DNA of 64,000 nt from contig OZ243962.1 in NCBI GenBank assembly GCA_965214625.1, forward strand, positions 1,302,001 to 1,366,000, given 5' to 3'. Source of the stretch: G965214625 sp965214625. GTDB lineage: Bacteria; Pseudomonadota; Gammaproteobacteria; Arenicellales; Poriferihabitantaceae. Positions 45,058-54,409 of the stretch are shown piece by piece. The translations under genes were made by a program, and so were the position numbers. The notes below the pieces were generated by a model. It searched no databases. It saw nothing but the letters and a program-made list of their open reading frames with translations, and was not told the origin of the DNA. Positions within the stretch are counted from its first letter, which is position 1. Each line of letters opens with the position of its first letter.

Positions 45058-46044
45058 ATGACTGCCTTGACTCCAAACACAAAACAGCTTGTCCTGTTCG
45101 CAAAAGAAGCGCTCCCATATTGGGATATTGATCAGAATGCCTCTGTCGACCTGATCAATATTTCCGAAAATGCCACTTTCCGGATTGATTCACCCGCTCA
45201 TCGCCCGGTCATTCTTCGCATACACCGTGAAAACTACCATACGAAGAAAGGGATTGAATCTGAATTGATATGGATGGAGGCATTAAGGCATCAGGCCAAT
45301 GTGTCGACACCCCAAGCCATCCCGGGCAAAAACCGACAACTGATTCAAAAACATCACAGTCCACTGCTTCCGAATCCCCGGCACCTTGTGCTCTTTGAGT
45401 TTATCCCGGGACAGACACCGCAAGAATCTGACGACCTGAGGGCACTGTTTGTCCGTCTTGGCAAAATCTCTGCAAGATTACATGCCCATGTTGAACGCTG
45501 GAGCCTGCCCACCGGTTTCGAGCGCCTGACCTGGGATGAACACCATATTCTCGGTCACAACCCCAACTGGGGAAATTGGCGTCATGGTCCTGCAGTCACC
45601 AAAGACATCCGGGAACAACTGGAATTACTTGAAACACAGTTGCTGACACGATTACATCAATTCGGAAAATCCCGTTCGCGTTTCGGCCTGATTCACGCTG
45701 ATCTGAGATTGGCGAATCTCCTGATCGACAACGACAAGACACATGTGATCGACTTTGACGACTGCGGAATGGGTTGGTTCCTCTATGATCTCGCAACGGC
45801 CCTTTCTTTCTTTGAAGATCACCCCCAAGTCCCGGCACTGATTGAATCCTGGCTAACGGGTTATCGCACCATTCGCTCTTTATCCAGTGAAGAAGAAAAC
45901 GAAATCCCGACTTTCATCATGCTGCGTCGGCTGGCCCTGCTGGCCTGGATGGGTTCTCATGCCGATACGGAACTTGCCAAAGCAAAAGGAGTCCATTTTG
46001 CCGCCGTAACCAGTCAGCTAGCAAGGCAATATCTTGAACAGTAG
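45058..46044 (+). CDS. APH/SrkA-like small-molecule phosphotransferase
   Basis: A 328-residue kinase of the aminoglycoside/choline/homoserine kinase fold. The catalytic loop is IHADLRLANLLID (HxDxxxxN) and the metal-binding motif is VIDFDDCGMG. LVLFEFIPGQTP is the hinge. The substrate is unknown. It follows cbiB by 133 bases on the same strand in the cobalamin cluster, so it could phosphorylate L-threonine or aminopropanol for the nucleotide loop, a step otherwise missing here. The ATG at 45058 is supported by homology; the frame is open earlier without similarity. Confidence 0.8.
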   Translation: MTALTPNTKQLVLFAKEALPYWDIDQNASVDLINISENATFRIDSPAHRPVILRIHRENYHTKKGIESELIWMEALRHQANVSTPQAIPGKNRQLIQKHHSPLLPNPRHLVLFEFIPGQTPQESDDLRALFVRLGKISARLHAHVERWSLPTGFERLTWDEHHILGHNPNWGNWRHGPAVTKDIREQLELLETQLLTRLHQFGKSRSRFGLIHADLRLANLLIDNDKTHVIDFDDCGMGWFLYDLATALSFFEDHPQVPALIESWLTGYRTIRSLSSEEENEIPTFIMLRRLALLAWMGSHADTELAKAKGVHFAAVTSQLARQYLEQ

Positions 46045-46130
46045 CCAGGATATTGGTTGCAATATTCCTACAGTCATTACTGCTGAAATGGAAATAATCG
46101 CATGGATCGCCCTGATTAATGACTTTCGAG

Positions 46131-47522
46131 CTAGATTGTTGATCCAAACCAGGACAGCTTGTCATGCAGACTCACGACGCTTCCGACGATAAACAGAGAG
46201 GGTGAATTGATTTTGGTCTGATCCAGTAACGTTCCGATGGTTTCCAGTGTCCCCAGATGGATTCGCTGATCCAGTGTTGTTCCCTTTTCGATCAGCGCAA
46301 ACGGAGTTATCCCTGCCTGCCCGTGTCGAATCAAATTCTCACAGATAATCGCCAGCCCATTCAATCCCATATAAAAAACCAATGTCTGTTGAACCCCCAC
46401 CAACTGAGCCCAATTCAAATTGACCGTGCCATCTTGTAACTGTCCGGTGACAAAGCGAACGGACTGGGCATGATCTCTGTGCGTTAACGGAATCCCGGCA
46501 TAACAAGAGCACCCATTGGCCGCGGTGATCCCCGGAATGACCTGAAATGGGATTTGGTGTTCTGCCAGTTGCTCTATTTCTTCCCCGCCCCGGCCGAAAA
46601 TAAACGGATCGCCTCCCTTCAGTCTCGCCACCCGTTTCCCTTTGTTTGCAAGGTCAATCAGAAGCTGGTTGATATCGGCCTGTGGCAAGGAATGATCGGC
46701 ACGACGTTTGCCGACATAAATCAATTCTTTATTCTCATCCAGCCGATTCAGTATTTGCGGCGAAACCAGCCGGTCATAAAGCACCACTTCAGCCTGTTGG
46801 AGCAGGCGGAAAGCCCTGAGAGTCAACAGATCCGGGTCACCCGGACCGGCACCAATCAGATAGACCTCACCCGTTTCCCCCACCCGATGGGGCGTGTTGA
46901 GAAAGTTTTTGAGTAGCTGTTCCGCCCCGGCCTGATTGCCCGAGAAAACTTTTTCAGCGACCACACCTTGCAGGATATTTTCCCAAAATTCGATCCGTTT
47001 ACGTGTCTCCGGTATTTTTCGCCTGACCGGTTTTCTGAACTTGCCCACCAGGTCGGCAAGCCGGCCATATCCACTGGGTACCAGGGCATTGATTCGACGA
47101 CTGAGCAGTCGCGACAGCACGGGAGAAGCACTGCCACTGGAGACGGTAATCATCAGCGGATGCCGCTCAATGACCGACGGAAAGGCCACATCACAAAGCG
47201 CCGCATTGTCAACCACATTGACCAGACAATGGTGTTTCCGGGCCTCTTCGGCTACTTTTTCATTGACCTGGCGCTTGTCGGTCGCGGCAACAACCAGGTC
47301 ATAGTCCGCCGTGATGTCTCCGGCCTGATAGGCCCTAAGCGACACCGTGCCACCTTGCTCGCGCACCCATTCCGCCAGACCCTGACGTATCTTAACCGCG
47401 ATGACATCGACCTTTCCTCCGGCACTGAAGAGGGCTTTCGCTCTCCGAGCGGCGATTTTTCCACCGCCGACCATCAAGCAGCGCTTGTTTTTGAAATTGT
47501 GCAGAAGCGGAAGCTGTTTCAT
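46131..47522 (-). CDS. cysG: Siroheme synthase CysG (uroporphyrin-III methyltransferase, oxidase, ferrochelatase)
   Basis: A 463-residue fused enzyme. The N-terminal half (LMVGGGKIAARRAKAL) is the NAD-dependent precorrin-2 dehydrogenase/ferrochelatase; the C-terminal half (VYLIGAGPGDPDLLTLRAFR, later GGDPFIFGRGGEE) is the SUMT methyltransferase that makes precorrin-2 from uroporphyrinogen III. It supplies both siroheme and the corrin pathway. The ATG at 47522 aligns MKQLPLLHNF with the E. coli start; a TTG at 47540 overlapping the cobN stop is a second option. It is the last gene of the cobI-to-cysG unit. Confidence 0.94.
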   Translation of the reverse strand: MKQLPLLHNFKNKRCLMVGGGKIAARRAKALFSAGGKVDVIAVKIRQGLAEWVREQGGTVSLRAYQAGDITADYDLVVAATDKRQVNEKVAEEARKHHCLVNVVDNAALCDVAFPSVIERHPLMITVSSGSASPVLSRLLSRRINALVPSGYGRLADLVGKFRKPVRRKIPETRKRIEFWENILQGVVAEKVFSGNQAGAEQLLKNFLNTPHRVGETGEVYLIGAGPGDPDLLTLRAFRLLQQAEVVLYDRLVSPQILNRLDENKELIYVGKRRADHSLPQADINQLLIDLANKGKRVARLKGGDPFIFGRGGEEIEQLAEHQIPFQVIPGITAANGCSCYAGIPLTHRDHAQSVRFVTGQLQDGTVNLNWAQLVGVQQTLVFYMGLNGLAIICENLIRHGQAGITPFALIEKGTTLDQRIHLGTLETIGTLLDQTKINSPSLFIVGSVVSLHDKLSWFGSTI

Positions 47523-47536
47523 CGGAGGGGTAATGA

Positions 47537-50500
47537 TCAATGGACCGAGGCCGTTTCGAGTGTGTCTTCAATGTCCACAATCGCATCAATCAGCAACTGA
47601 TTGTACTCGCCCGGCGCATTCCATAAGCCACGTTGCTGCGCCTCCAGCAATTTTTCCGACATTTCCTTGAGCGCATTCGGATTGTGTTTTTTCAAGAAGG
47701 CCTGGTTGTGTTCATCCAACACCAGGGCATCGGTCACGGCCTCATACTGGTAATCCTCGATCAATTCGGTCGTCGCATCATAGGCAAACAGATAATCGAC
47801 CGATGCCGCCATTTCAAACGCGCCCTTGTAGCCATGTCGCTGCATCGCTGCAATCCATTTGGGGTTGAGTACCCGGGAACGAATCACACGATTCAGTTCT
47901 TCCCTGAGTGTTCGCATCCGTGGACGGGACGGATCTGAATGATCGCCATGATAGATGGACGGGAACGTCCCCTTCAATACCCTTACCGCATTGGCCATAC
48001 CGCCCTGGAACTGGTAGTAGTCATCCGAATCCAGCAAATCATGTTCTCGATTATCCTGGTTCTGAACAACCGCTTCCAACTGACTCAATCTGTTTTCAAA
48101 TGCCTCAAAGGCGGGTTCTGCCGCATCTTGATGATACGCATAGCCGCCCCAATTGACGTATGCCTTGGCCAAATCCGATCCATTGTTCCAGATTCGTTCA
48201 TCGATCAATCGCTGGAGGCCGGCACCGTAGCACCCCGGTTTGGAGCCAAAGACACGGAACCGCGATTGTGTCTGCGCCTGTTCAACCGGGCAGCCCCGAC
48301 TGATCAGCACCTCCCTTTGACTGTCGATGTGCTGGCGGATGGTATTGAGACCGCCGGGTTCTTCATAGTCCGCCAATGCCTGCACCGCCACATCAAACAA
48401 TTTCACCACATTCGGAAATGCATCGCGAAAAAAACCGGAGATACGCAGCGTGACATCGACCCGGGGTCGACCGAGCTGCAATCCGGGAATGATTTCAACA
48501 TCAACGACCCGATTGGAGCCTTCCGCCCAAATCGGGCGCACCCCCATTAACGCCATCGCCTGGGCAATGTCATCACCGCCGGTGCGCATGGTGGATGTTC
48601 CCCAAACGGAGAGCCCTATCTGTCGCAGGTAGTCTCCCTTCTCCTGCATATGCTTTTGAATCAGTTGCTCTGCCGATTGCCACCCCAATGCCCAGGCACT
48701 TTGTGTCGGAATCGCACGACAATCCAGTGAGTAGAAATTGCGTCCGGTCGGCAACACATCCAAACGGCCCCGGGTCGGCGCTCCGCTGGGCCCCGCCGGA
48801 ACGAACTGTCCCTCCAGTGCCTGCATGAAATGATTGATTTCGTTTTCACCGCACCGTTTCACGGCGACCACAACGGTGCGCTGGATATGGCGCAGCAACT
48901 GCGCCGTGTACGGCATCGAATCCGGCAAACATCCGTCCTCAAGCAGGGTATTGATCATCTGTTCGGCCAATTTCTCAAGCCGTTCCCGGGTATCCGCCTC
49001 GGTCCGCCACGATGCACCATCCAGCCGTTCCAGACGCTCGGGCCGCTTCCCCTGCCATGGTTGCGCCGGATCAAATCGAAGCGGATCAAAAAAATCGGTG
49101 CCGCCATTTTTTAAATCCAGGTCTTGGCACAAGCAATGCAGAATACCGGCATCATTCGCTGCCTCCCCACGAGGAAACCGCGTCAAGGACACCATGGTTT
49201 CACTCAATGTCGTCCCCTCCGGATGTGCCCCGAACCGGTGCAGCCCATTGCGAATCTGGGCTTCTTTCAGTTCACACAAATAGGTATCGACTTCATTGAG
49301 CAACGCCTCCTCACTGGTCGTTTCATCTTGACCGGCTTTCAACTCTTTTTCGAGATGCGTTTCTTGAATCAAGGCGAGAATCCGCTCTCTCAGATAATTC
49401 TCCCGCCGTCGGTCGACGCCCAGGGCCTGATAGAACTCATCCACCAGATTCTCCAGTTCCTGCAGTGCGCCGTAACTTTCCGCCCGGGCCATCGGAGGCA
49501 CCAGATGGTCAAGAATGACCGCCTGCGCTCTTCGCTTTGCCTGTGCGCCTTCACCCGGATCATTGACAATAAACGGGTACAGATGGGGAAGGGGTCCCAG
49601 TGCGATATCCGGCCAGCAGGTATCGGACAAGGCCACGCTTTTCCCCGGTAACCACTCCAGATTTCCATGCTTGCCGATATGTGCAATGGCGTCTGCCGCA
49701 TAGACATGACGAAGCCAGAAATAAAACGCCAGATAAGCGTGGCAGGGCACCAGCACCGGGTCATGATAATTGGCTGCGAGGTCGATATTGAATCCTCTCG
49801 CCGGCTGAATACCGACAAACACCTGGCCCAACCGGATGCCCGCAATCATGATGCTTCCCTGGCGATATTTGGGATCATTTTCGATTGCCCCCCATTTTTT
49901 TATGACCGCCTGCTGATTTTCCGGGGGCAGCATCTCGAAATGGGCCTGATAATCTTCCCGTGTGAGGCTCTGAAAGCAGGGCTTTATGGCGAGTGTATCC
50001 GAATCATTGGTCAGCCCGGACAAAAGCTGGCGTATCAGTGCATCGCCATCTTCGGGAAGACCACTGACCGCGTAACCCCTTCGTTGCATCGCCCTGAGGA
50101 TGTTGATTGTGGAGGCGGGCGTGTCCAGTCCCACCCCATTACCAATCCGACCGTCCTTGGTCGGATAGTTCGCCAGCACAAGCGCCACTCGCTTTTGATC
50201 GTTGGGCTTGTGTCTCAAGACCGCCCAGCGGTAACTGAGCTCGGCAACAAATGCCGCCCGTTCGGCATGCAGCTGGTAGCGGATAATGTCGATCTGTGTT
50301 TTCTCCGCTCTTTCGACCAGTGCCTTGAAACTGACCGCCCGGCTGATTATCCGACCATCATATTCAGGCAGCGCAACATTCATGGTGATATCCCGTGCCC
50401 TGAGCCCCTGCGGTTTTTCGCGCCAGTCCTCAACGCTGTTCGCCGCCATAATGGCCTGAATCACCGGAACCGCTTTTTCAAACAACCCCCCGGACTCCAT

Positions 50501-51361
50501 CTGCGGGAGTGACGACAATGCCGCATTGCCCTCTGTATGCTGTGAAAAGCTGGTCGTATTGATCACGATATCACAATCCGTTTCAATCAGCAGGGCATTG
50601 ACCATTTCCAGACATTCGGGATCTTTCAGTGACCGGACAGCCACGGCCAGCACGTCAAATTTTTTCCTGAGAATCGAGATATATTCAACAAATGCGGCCA
50701 TATTACCCGACTGTATATGGGCCCGATAAAACAGCAACAGGACCGTTGGTCGACCCGGATGGGCACTTTGCCGCCATTCATTCAGTGTCAGGGACTCACC
50801 TTGCTTTCCGATAATCTGGAATGCGGGCAATGCCCTGGGTTCCAGCCAGTGCGCCTCATCGGACAAAAACGCCGCAAAATAGTGACTGACGATGCAGTGG
50901 TAAAAGTGGGTAATATTCTGGCTGCCCCCCTCCCTGAGATAACGCCAAACACGCAGGCACATCTCAGCACCGCAGGTCGAAAGCGAGAACAGCTCTTCAT
51001 CCGGCTGGTCATCGCCAGGCACCATGATCAGCTCCAGCGGGCGGTTTTTCGACATCGACACAAGCCGCTCCATGCCATATCGCCAGTAATTCATGCCCCC
51101 CAGCACGGAGACAATCACCAATCGACTATGCCGAATCACCGCTTGTTCATACAGGTCGTAAGCGGACGGCTTGATGAGATTGATGAGATTGGCCAGACGA
51201 ACCGCCGGGTATGTTTCAGGCAGCCGCTCGGCCACACTCGCCAGCAAACCCAGTGAGGTATCCTGAGAGGACAGAATCACCATCTCGCCCGGAGATTGCT
51301 GAAGGTCGATAATGCCCTCGTCGTCGCTGAATCCGCCTGGCTTGGCTGCTAACAGGTGCAT
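47537..51361 (-). CDS. cobN: Cobaltochelatase subunit CobN
   Basis: A 1274-residue large subunit of the ATP-dependent chelatase that inserts Co2+ into hydrogenobyrinate a,c-diamide in the late-insertion (aerobic) pathway. GKHGNLEWLPGKSVALSDTC is the family hallmark, and NYPTKDGRIGNGVGLDTPAS and MRTGGDDIAQAMALMGVRP are strongly conserved. Length is normal. The AAA+ partners CobS/CobT, or ChlI/ChlD stand-ins, are not in the window. The start ATG at 51361 is 33 bases after cobW. Confidence 0.96.
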   Translation of the reverse strand: MHLLAAKPGGFSDDEGIIDLQQSPGEMVILSSQDTSLGLLASVAERLPETYPAVRLANLINLIKPSAYDLYEQAVIRHSRLVIVSVLGGMNYWRYGMERLVSMSKNRPLELIMVPGDDQPDEELFSLSTCGAEMCLRVWRYLREGGSQNITHFYHCIVSHYFAAFLSDEAHWLEPRALPAFQIIGKQGESLTLNEWRQSAHPGRPTVLLLFYRAHIQSGNMAAFVEYISILRKKFDVLAVAVRSLKDPECLEMVNALLIETDCDIVINTTSFSQHTEGNAALSSLPQMESGGLFEKAVPVIQAIMAANSVEDWREKPQGLRARDITMNVALPEYDGRIISRAVSFKALVERAEKTQIDIIRYQLHAERAAFVAELSYRWAVLRHKPNDQKRVALVLANYPTKDGRIGNGVGLDTPASTINILRAMQRRGYAVSGLPEDGDALIRQLLSGLTNDSDTLAIKPCFQSLTREDYQAHFEMLPPENQQAVIKKWGAIENDPKYRQGSIMIAGIRLGQVFVGIQPARGFNIDLAANYHDPVLVPCHAYLAFYFWLRHVYAADAIAHIGKHGNLEWLPGKSVALSDTCWPDIALGPLPHLYPFIVNDPGEGAQAKRRAQAVILDHLVPPMARAESYGALQELENLVDEFYQALGVDRRRENYLRERILALIQETHLEKELKAGQDETTSEEALLNEVDTYLCELKEAQIRNGLHRFGAHPEGTTLSETMVSLTRFPRGEAANDAGILHCLCQDLDLKNGGTDFFDPLRFDPAQPWQGKRPERLERLDGASWRTEADTRERLEKLAEQMINTLLEDGCLPDSMPYTAQLLRHIQRTVVVAVKRCGENEINHFMQALEGQFVPAGPSGAPTRGRLDVLPTGRNFYSLDCRAIPTQSAWALGWQSAEQLIQKHMQEKGDYLRQIGLSVWGTSTMRTGGDDIAQAMALMGVRPIWAEGSNRVVDVEIIPGLQLGRPRVDVTLRISGFFRDAFPNVVKLFDVAVQALADYEEPGGLNTIRQHIDSQREVLISRGCPVEQAQTQSRFRVFGSKPGCYGAGLQRLIDERIWNNGSDLAKAYVNWGGYAYHQDAAEPAFEAFENRLSQLEAVVQNQDNREHDLLDSDDYYQFQGGMANAVRVLKGTFPSIYHGDHSDPSRPRMRTLREELNRVIRSRVLNPKWIAAMQRHGYKGAFEMAASVDYLFAYDATTELIEDYQYEAVTDALVLDEHNQAFLKKHNPNALKEMSEKLLEAQQRGLWNAPGEYNQLLIDAIVDIEDTLETASVH

Positions 51362-51394
51362 GGCAACGACAATTTCCGAAGACTGTGATGTACG

Positions 51395-52486
51395 TTACTG
51401 GACAACGCCCGCCTGCCCAAGCGCCTCTTTGATGGGGGCCTCCTGCAAGTCCTTGCCGATAAACACCAGCCGACTGCATTTCACCTCCCCGCTTTGCCAC
51501 AAACGATCGAAATATCGGTCGAAACGGTCACCCACACCGTGCACCACCTGACGCATCGGTCTGCCCGGCAATGCGAGAAACCCCTTTACCCGAAAGATGT
51601 GATGCCGGGCGGTGAGTTCCCTGAGCGTTTTCAACAGCGCATCCCCATCCACTTCCCCCATCTGCAGCGACACGGAATTGAAATCATCGTGTGCGTGATG
51701 GTGTGCCTCACCATGCAGGTGTCGTTGCTCATGATGGTCATGCACCGCATCAATATGTTCTTCGGCCGCACGAGACAGCCCAATAATTAACTCGCTGTCG
51801 ATTTCGCCATGGTGCACTTCGAGTATCTTCACTTGCGGCTTGATGGACCGTTTCACCCTCTCCTTCACCGCCACCATCTGCTGGTCGGCAACTTGATCGG
51901 ATTTGCTGACAATGATCATGTCCGCCGCGGTCAATTGATCTTCCAACAACTCCTGCAACGACGCATCGTGATCCAGGTTCTCATCGGACCGTCTTTGCTG
52001 TTCGACCCGGGCCGGATCGTGTGCACCGCGGCCTTCCGCCACGGCCGGGCCGTCGACGACCGTAATGACCGAGTCAACCGTGCAGTATTGACTGATCTCA
52101 GGCCAGTTGAACGCCTGGACCAGCGGCTTGGGCAGCGCCAGCCCGGAGGTCTCTATCAGAATCTGGTCAATCTCTTCCCTTCGGTCCACCAACTGCTTGA
52201 TCACCGGCAAGAACTCCTCTTCCACGGTACAACAGATACAACCGTTGGCCAGTTCGTAGATGCCACTCTCGCCGGGCCGCTCGGCAGGACACTCAGGCAC
52301 CGTGTCCTCACAATCCAGTGGGCAACTGCGAAGCAGGTCAGCATCGATGTCCATCTCGCCAAATTCATTGACGATCACGGCGATGCGTTTCCCTGCGGCC
52401 TGCTTGAGGATATTGGATAGCAACGTGGTTTTTCCGCTGCCCAGAAAACCGGTCACGACCGTAACGGGAATTTTTTGTAGATTCAT
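51395..52486 (-). CDS. cobW: CobW GTPase with a His-rich metal-binding segment
   Basis: A 363-residue G3E GTPase metallochaperone that is thought to hand Co2+ to CobN. The P-loop is GFLGSGKTT at 13-21; the metal motif CICC is at 83-86; SKSD at 194-197 is the base-recognition motif. Residues 244-266 hold ten histidines (AVHDHHEQRHLHGEAHHHAH), a likely metal reservoir. The C-terminal CobW_C domain ends with VFIGKDLQ. The ATG at 52486 overlaps the cobM stop as ATGA, and cobN follows 33 bases later. Confidence 0.95.
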   Translation of the reverse strand: MNLQKIPVTVVTGFLGSGKTTLLSNILKQAAGKRIAVIVNEFGEMDIDADLLRSCPLDCEDTVPECPAERPGESGIYELANGCICCTVEEEFLPVIKQLVDRREEIDQILIETSGLALPKPLVQAFNWPEISQYCTVDSVITVVDGPAVAEGRGAHDPARVEQQRRSDENLDHDASLQELLEDQLTAADMIIVSKSDQVADQQMVAVKERVKRSIKPQVKILEVHHGEIDSELIIGLSRAAEEHIDAVHDHHEQRHLHGEAHHHAHDDFNSVSLQMGEVDGDALLKTLRELTARHHIFRVKGFLALPGRPMRQVVHGVGDRFDRYFDRLWQSGEVKCSRLVFIGKDLQEAPIKEALGQAGVVQ

Positions 52487-53271
52487 GTTCGTTTTACTTT
52501 TCTCGGAACAGGAGGTTTGACTTTTGGCCGATAGATGTGGGCCTTGTTTTCAGCATACAGGAAAGAATCATTGAATGTGGCGGAATCCAGCACCTGTCCC
52601 ACCATGATGAGCGCGGTTCGGGTGATTTTCTTTTCTCTTACCTTGGCCACAATATCGCTCAAGGTACCGCTCACCACAGCCTGGTCCGGCCACCCGGTCC
52701 GATAACAGACCGCGACCGGGCAATCAGGGCCGTAGTATGGGTCCAGTGCCTTCACAATCTTGTGGATATGGCTCACCCCAAGATGAATCACCAGGGTGGC
52801 CCCATGCTGCGCCAGCGCCTGCAGGTTTTCCTTCGCCGGCATCGGTGTTTTTGACCCATATCGTGTATAGATCACGGTTTGGGTGATTCCCGACAGGGTC
52901 AATTCCTTTTGCAGAACGGCAGCGGACGCACTCGCGGCCGTAACACCCGGCACCACCTCATAATCAATCGCCAACGCATCCAAACGGCGCATCTGCTCAC
53001 CAATGGCGCCGTACAGTGACGGGTCGCCGGAATGCACACGGGCCACATGCTGTCCTTTCGACTGGGCCTGCTGCATGTACTGCACGATCTCTTCGAGATG
53101 AAGCGAAGCGGTATCCACCCGTTGTGCTTCCCTCGACGCATAATCCAGCACCTCGATGGGGACCAGTGAACCGGCATACAGTATCAGCGAACATCGTTCA
53201 ATGCATTTCACCGCTTTGAGGGTCAGCAACTCGGGGTCCCCCGGACCGGCCCCAATAAAATAAACAGTCAT
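52483..53271 (-). CDS. cobM: Precorrin-4 C11-methyltransferase
   Basis: A 262-residue SAM-dependent methyltransferase. MTVYFIGAGPGDPELLTLKA is the SAM-binding start; HSGDPSLYGAIGEQM and PGVTAASASAAVLQKELTL are CobM/CbiF marks that set it apart from the other corrin methylases. The ATG at 53271 overlaps the cobJ stop (ATGA), and its own stop overlaps the cobW start. The frame is open upstream to 53355 inside cobJ. C-terminal RKVKRT is basic. Confidence 0.95.
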   Translation of the reverse strand: MTVYFIGAGPGDPELLTLKAVKCIERCSLILYAGSLVPIEVLDYASREAQRVDTASLHLEEIVQYMQQAQSKGQHVARVHSGDPSLYGAIGEQMRRLDALAIDYEVVPGVTAASASAAVLQKELTLSGITQTVIYTRYGSKTPMPAKENLQALAQHGATLVIHLGVSHIHKIVKALDPYYGPDCPVAVCYRTGWPDQAVVSGTLSDIVAKVREKKITRTALIMVGQVLDSATFNDSFLYAENKAHIYRPKVKPPVPRKVKRT

Positions 53272-54056
53272 CGCTTTTTCAAATAGCCTCGAGGCGTATA
53301 AACCCAGGATCGCTGATTGTTCACGACACAGCGCGATTCGCGACTGCCAACACAAACCAGCGTCAACATGTCCACGTTCTTGGCATCCAGTTCCTGCAGC
53401 GTGATAATGCGAACCGATTCATCAGCGCGGGCCAGATTCCGACCCAGCACCACCGGCGTGTCGGGCAGTCGATATTCGAGCAGGATATCCCGGGCCTGAT
53501 TGAGTTGCCATGACCGCTTTCGGGAGGTCGGATTATAAAAGGACACCACAAAATCGCCTTCGCCCGCGCTTCTCACCCGCTTGGCAATCGTCTCCCAGGG
53601 CGTCAGCAGGTCCGACAATGAAATCGCGCAAAAATCATGGCCCAGCAGCGCACCGGTCCGACTTGCTGCCATCTGCATGGCGCTGATACCGGGGATAATT
53701 TCGATCTCGATGGTGTTCCATGCCGGGTTCCCGATGCCACCGTTCAACGGGGCTGGTGGTGGTTTGTCCAGCAACTCGAAGACCAGAGTGGCCATCGCAA
53801 ATATGCCGATATCGCCACTTGAAATCAAGGCCACCGTCTTTCCCTGGGATGCCAAGTCCAGTGCCAGTTGCGCCCTTTCGGTTTCCTTCCCTAATGGACG
53901 GTCATGATGCATCTTGCCCTCGCAGATTTCCCCGAGCAGTGTCAGATACAGGCCATAGGCGACCAGATCACTGGATGCCCGGATGGCATATTTTGCTTTC
54001 GGCGTCACCAGATCAGCACTGCCGGGTCCAATGCCTACCAGAAATAAATGCCCCAT
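53268..54056 (-). CDS. cobJ: Precorrin-3B C17-methyltransferase
   Basis: A 262-residue methyltransferase that also drives ring contraction. GHLFLVGIGPGSADLVTPKA at the N-terminus, ISSGDIGIFAMATLVFELL, the PGISAMQMAASRTGALLGHD block and the VSFYNPTSRKRSWQL segment are typical of CobJ/CbiH. Its aerobic substrate needs CobG (precorrin-3B synthase), which I do not find here. It overlaps cobM by ATGA and is preceded by an unexplained 353-base gap after cobI. Confidence 0.95.
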   Translation of the reverse strand: MGHLFLVGIGPGSADLVTPKAKYAIRASSDLVAYGLYLTLLGEICEGKMHHDRPLGKETERAQLALDLASQGKTVALISSGDIGIFAMATLVFELLDKPPPAPLNGGIGNPAWNTIEIEIIPGISAMQMAASRTGALLGHDFCAISLSDLLTPWETIAKRVRSAGEGDFVVSFYNPTSRKRSWQLNQARDILLEYRLPDTPVVLGRNLARADESVRIITLQELDAKNVDMLTLVCVGSRESRCVVNNQRSWVYTPRGYLKKR

Positions 54057-54409
54057 TGCGATTTGCTTGCCTGATTAGCTAAAAGAATGGAGATTGTAAT
54101 ACAACCGAAATTCAGGCCCCATAGCTATAAGCGACCGTTTCCATACGGATAGGACTTCGACCCCCACCGACCATCCTTAACATCGGCAACGATTGCGGAT
54201 GCTTCACACGCAGCTGGCCACGCCGGAAAACGGATTTTGTGCACAATGAGACTGTCGCATCCTATGGCTCTATGGGCTGCGGGGTACGTTCGGCGACTTC
54301 CCGATTTCATCGACAAAATGACACTGGATCAGTCCCAACCGCGTTTACCGAAGTACTCTGCCATGACGGCGCATCCGGTCACCAGACGGGTTCAGCCAAC
54401 CGGCCTGAA
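54057..54409. other. 353-base hole between cobI and cobJ
   Basis: Neighbouring genes on this strand overlap or nearly touch, so a gap of this size stands out. The minus strand holds only short frames, with stops in all three; I could not match them to CobE, CbiG or CobG. It may be a deleted gene or a regulatory leader for cobJ onward. No hairpin with a T-run and no B12-box (GCCACTG) is visible. Confidence 0.5.

Noticed and set aside
54057..54409. CobE, CbiG or CobG remnant in the cobI-cobJ gap
   Set aside because: I translated the minus strand in its main frames; stops interrupt all of them and no family block appeared.
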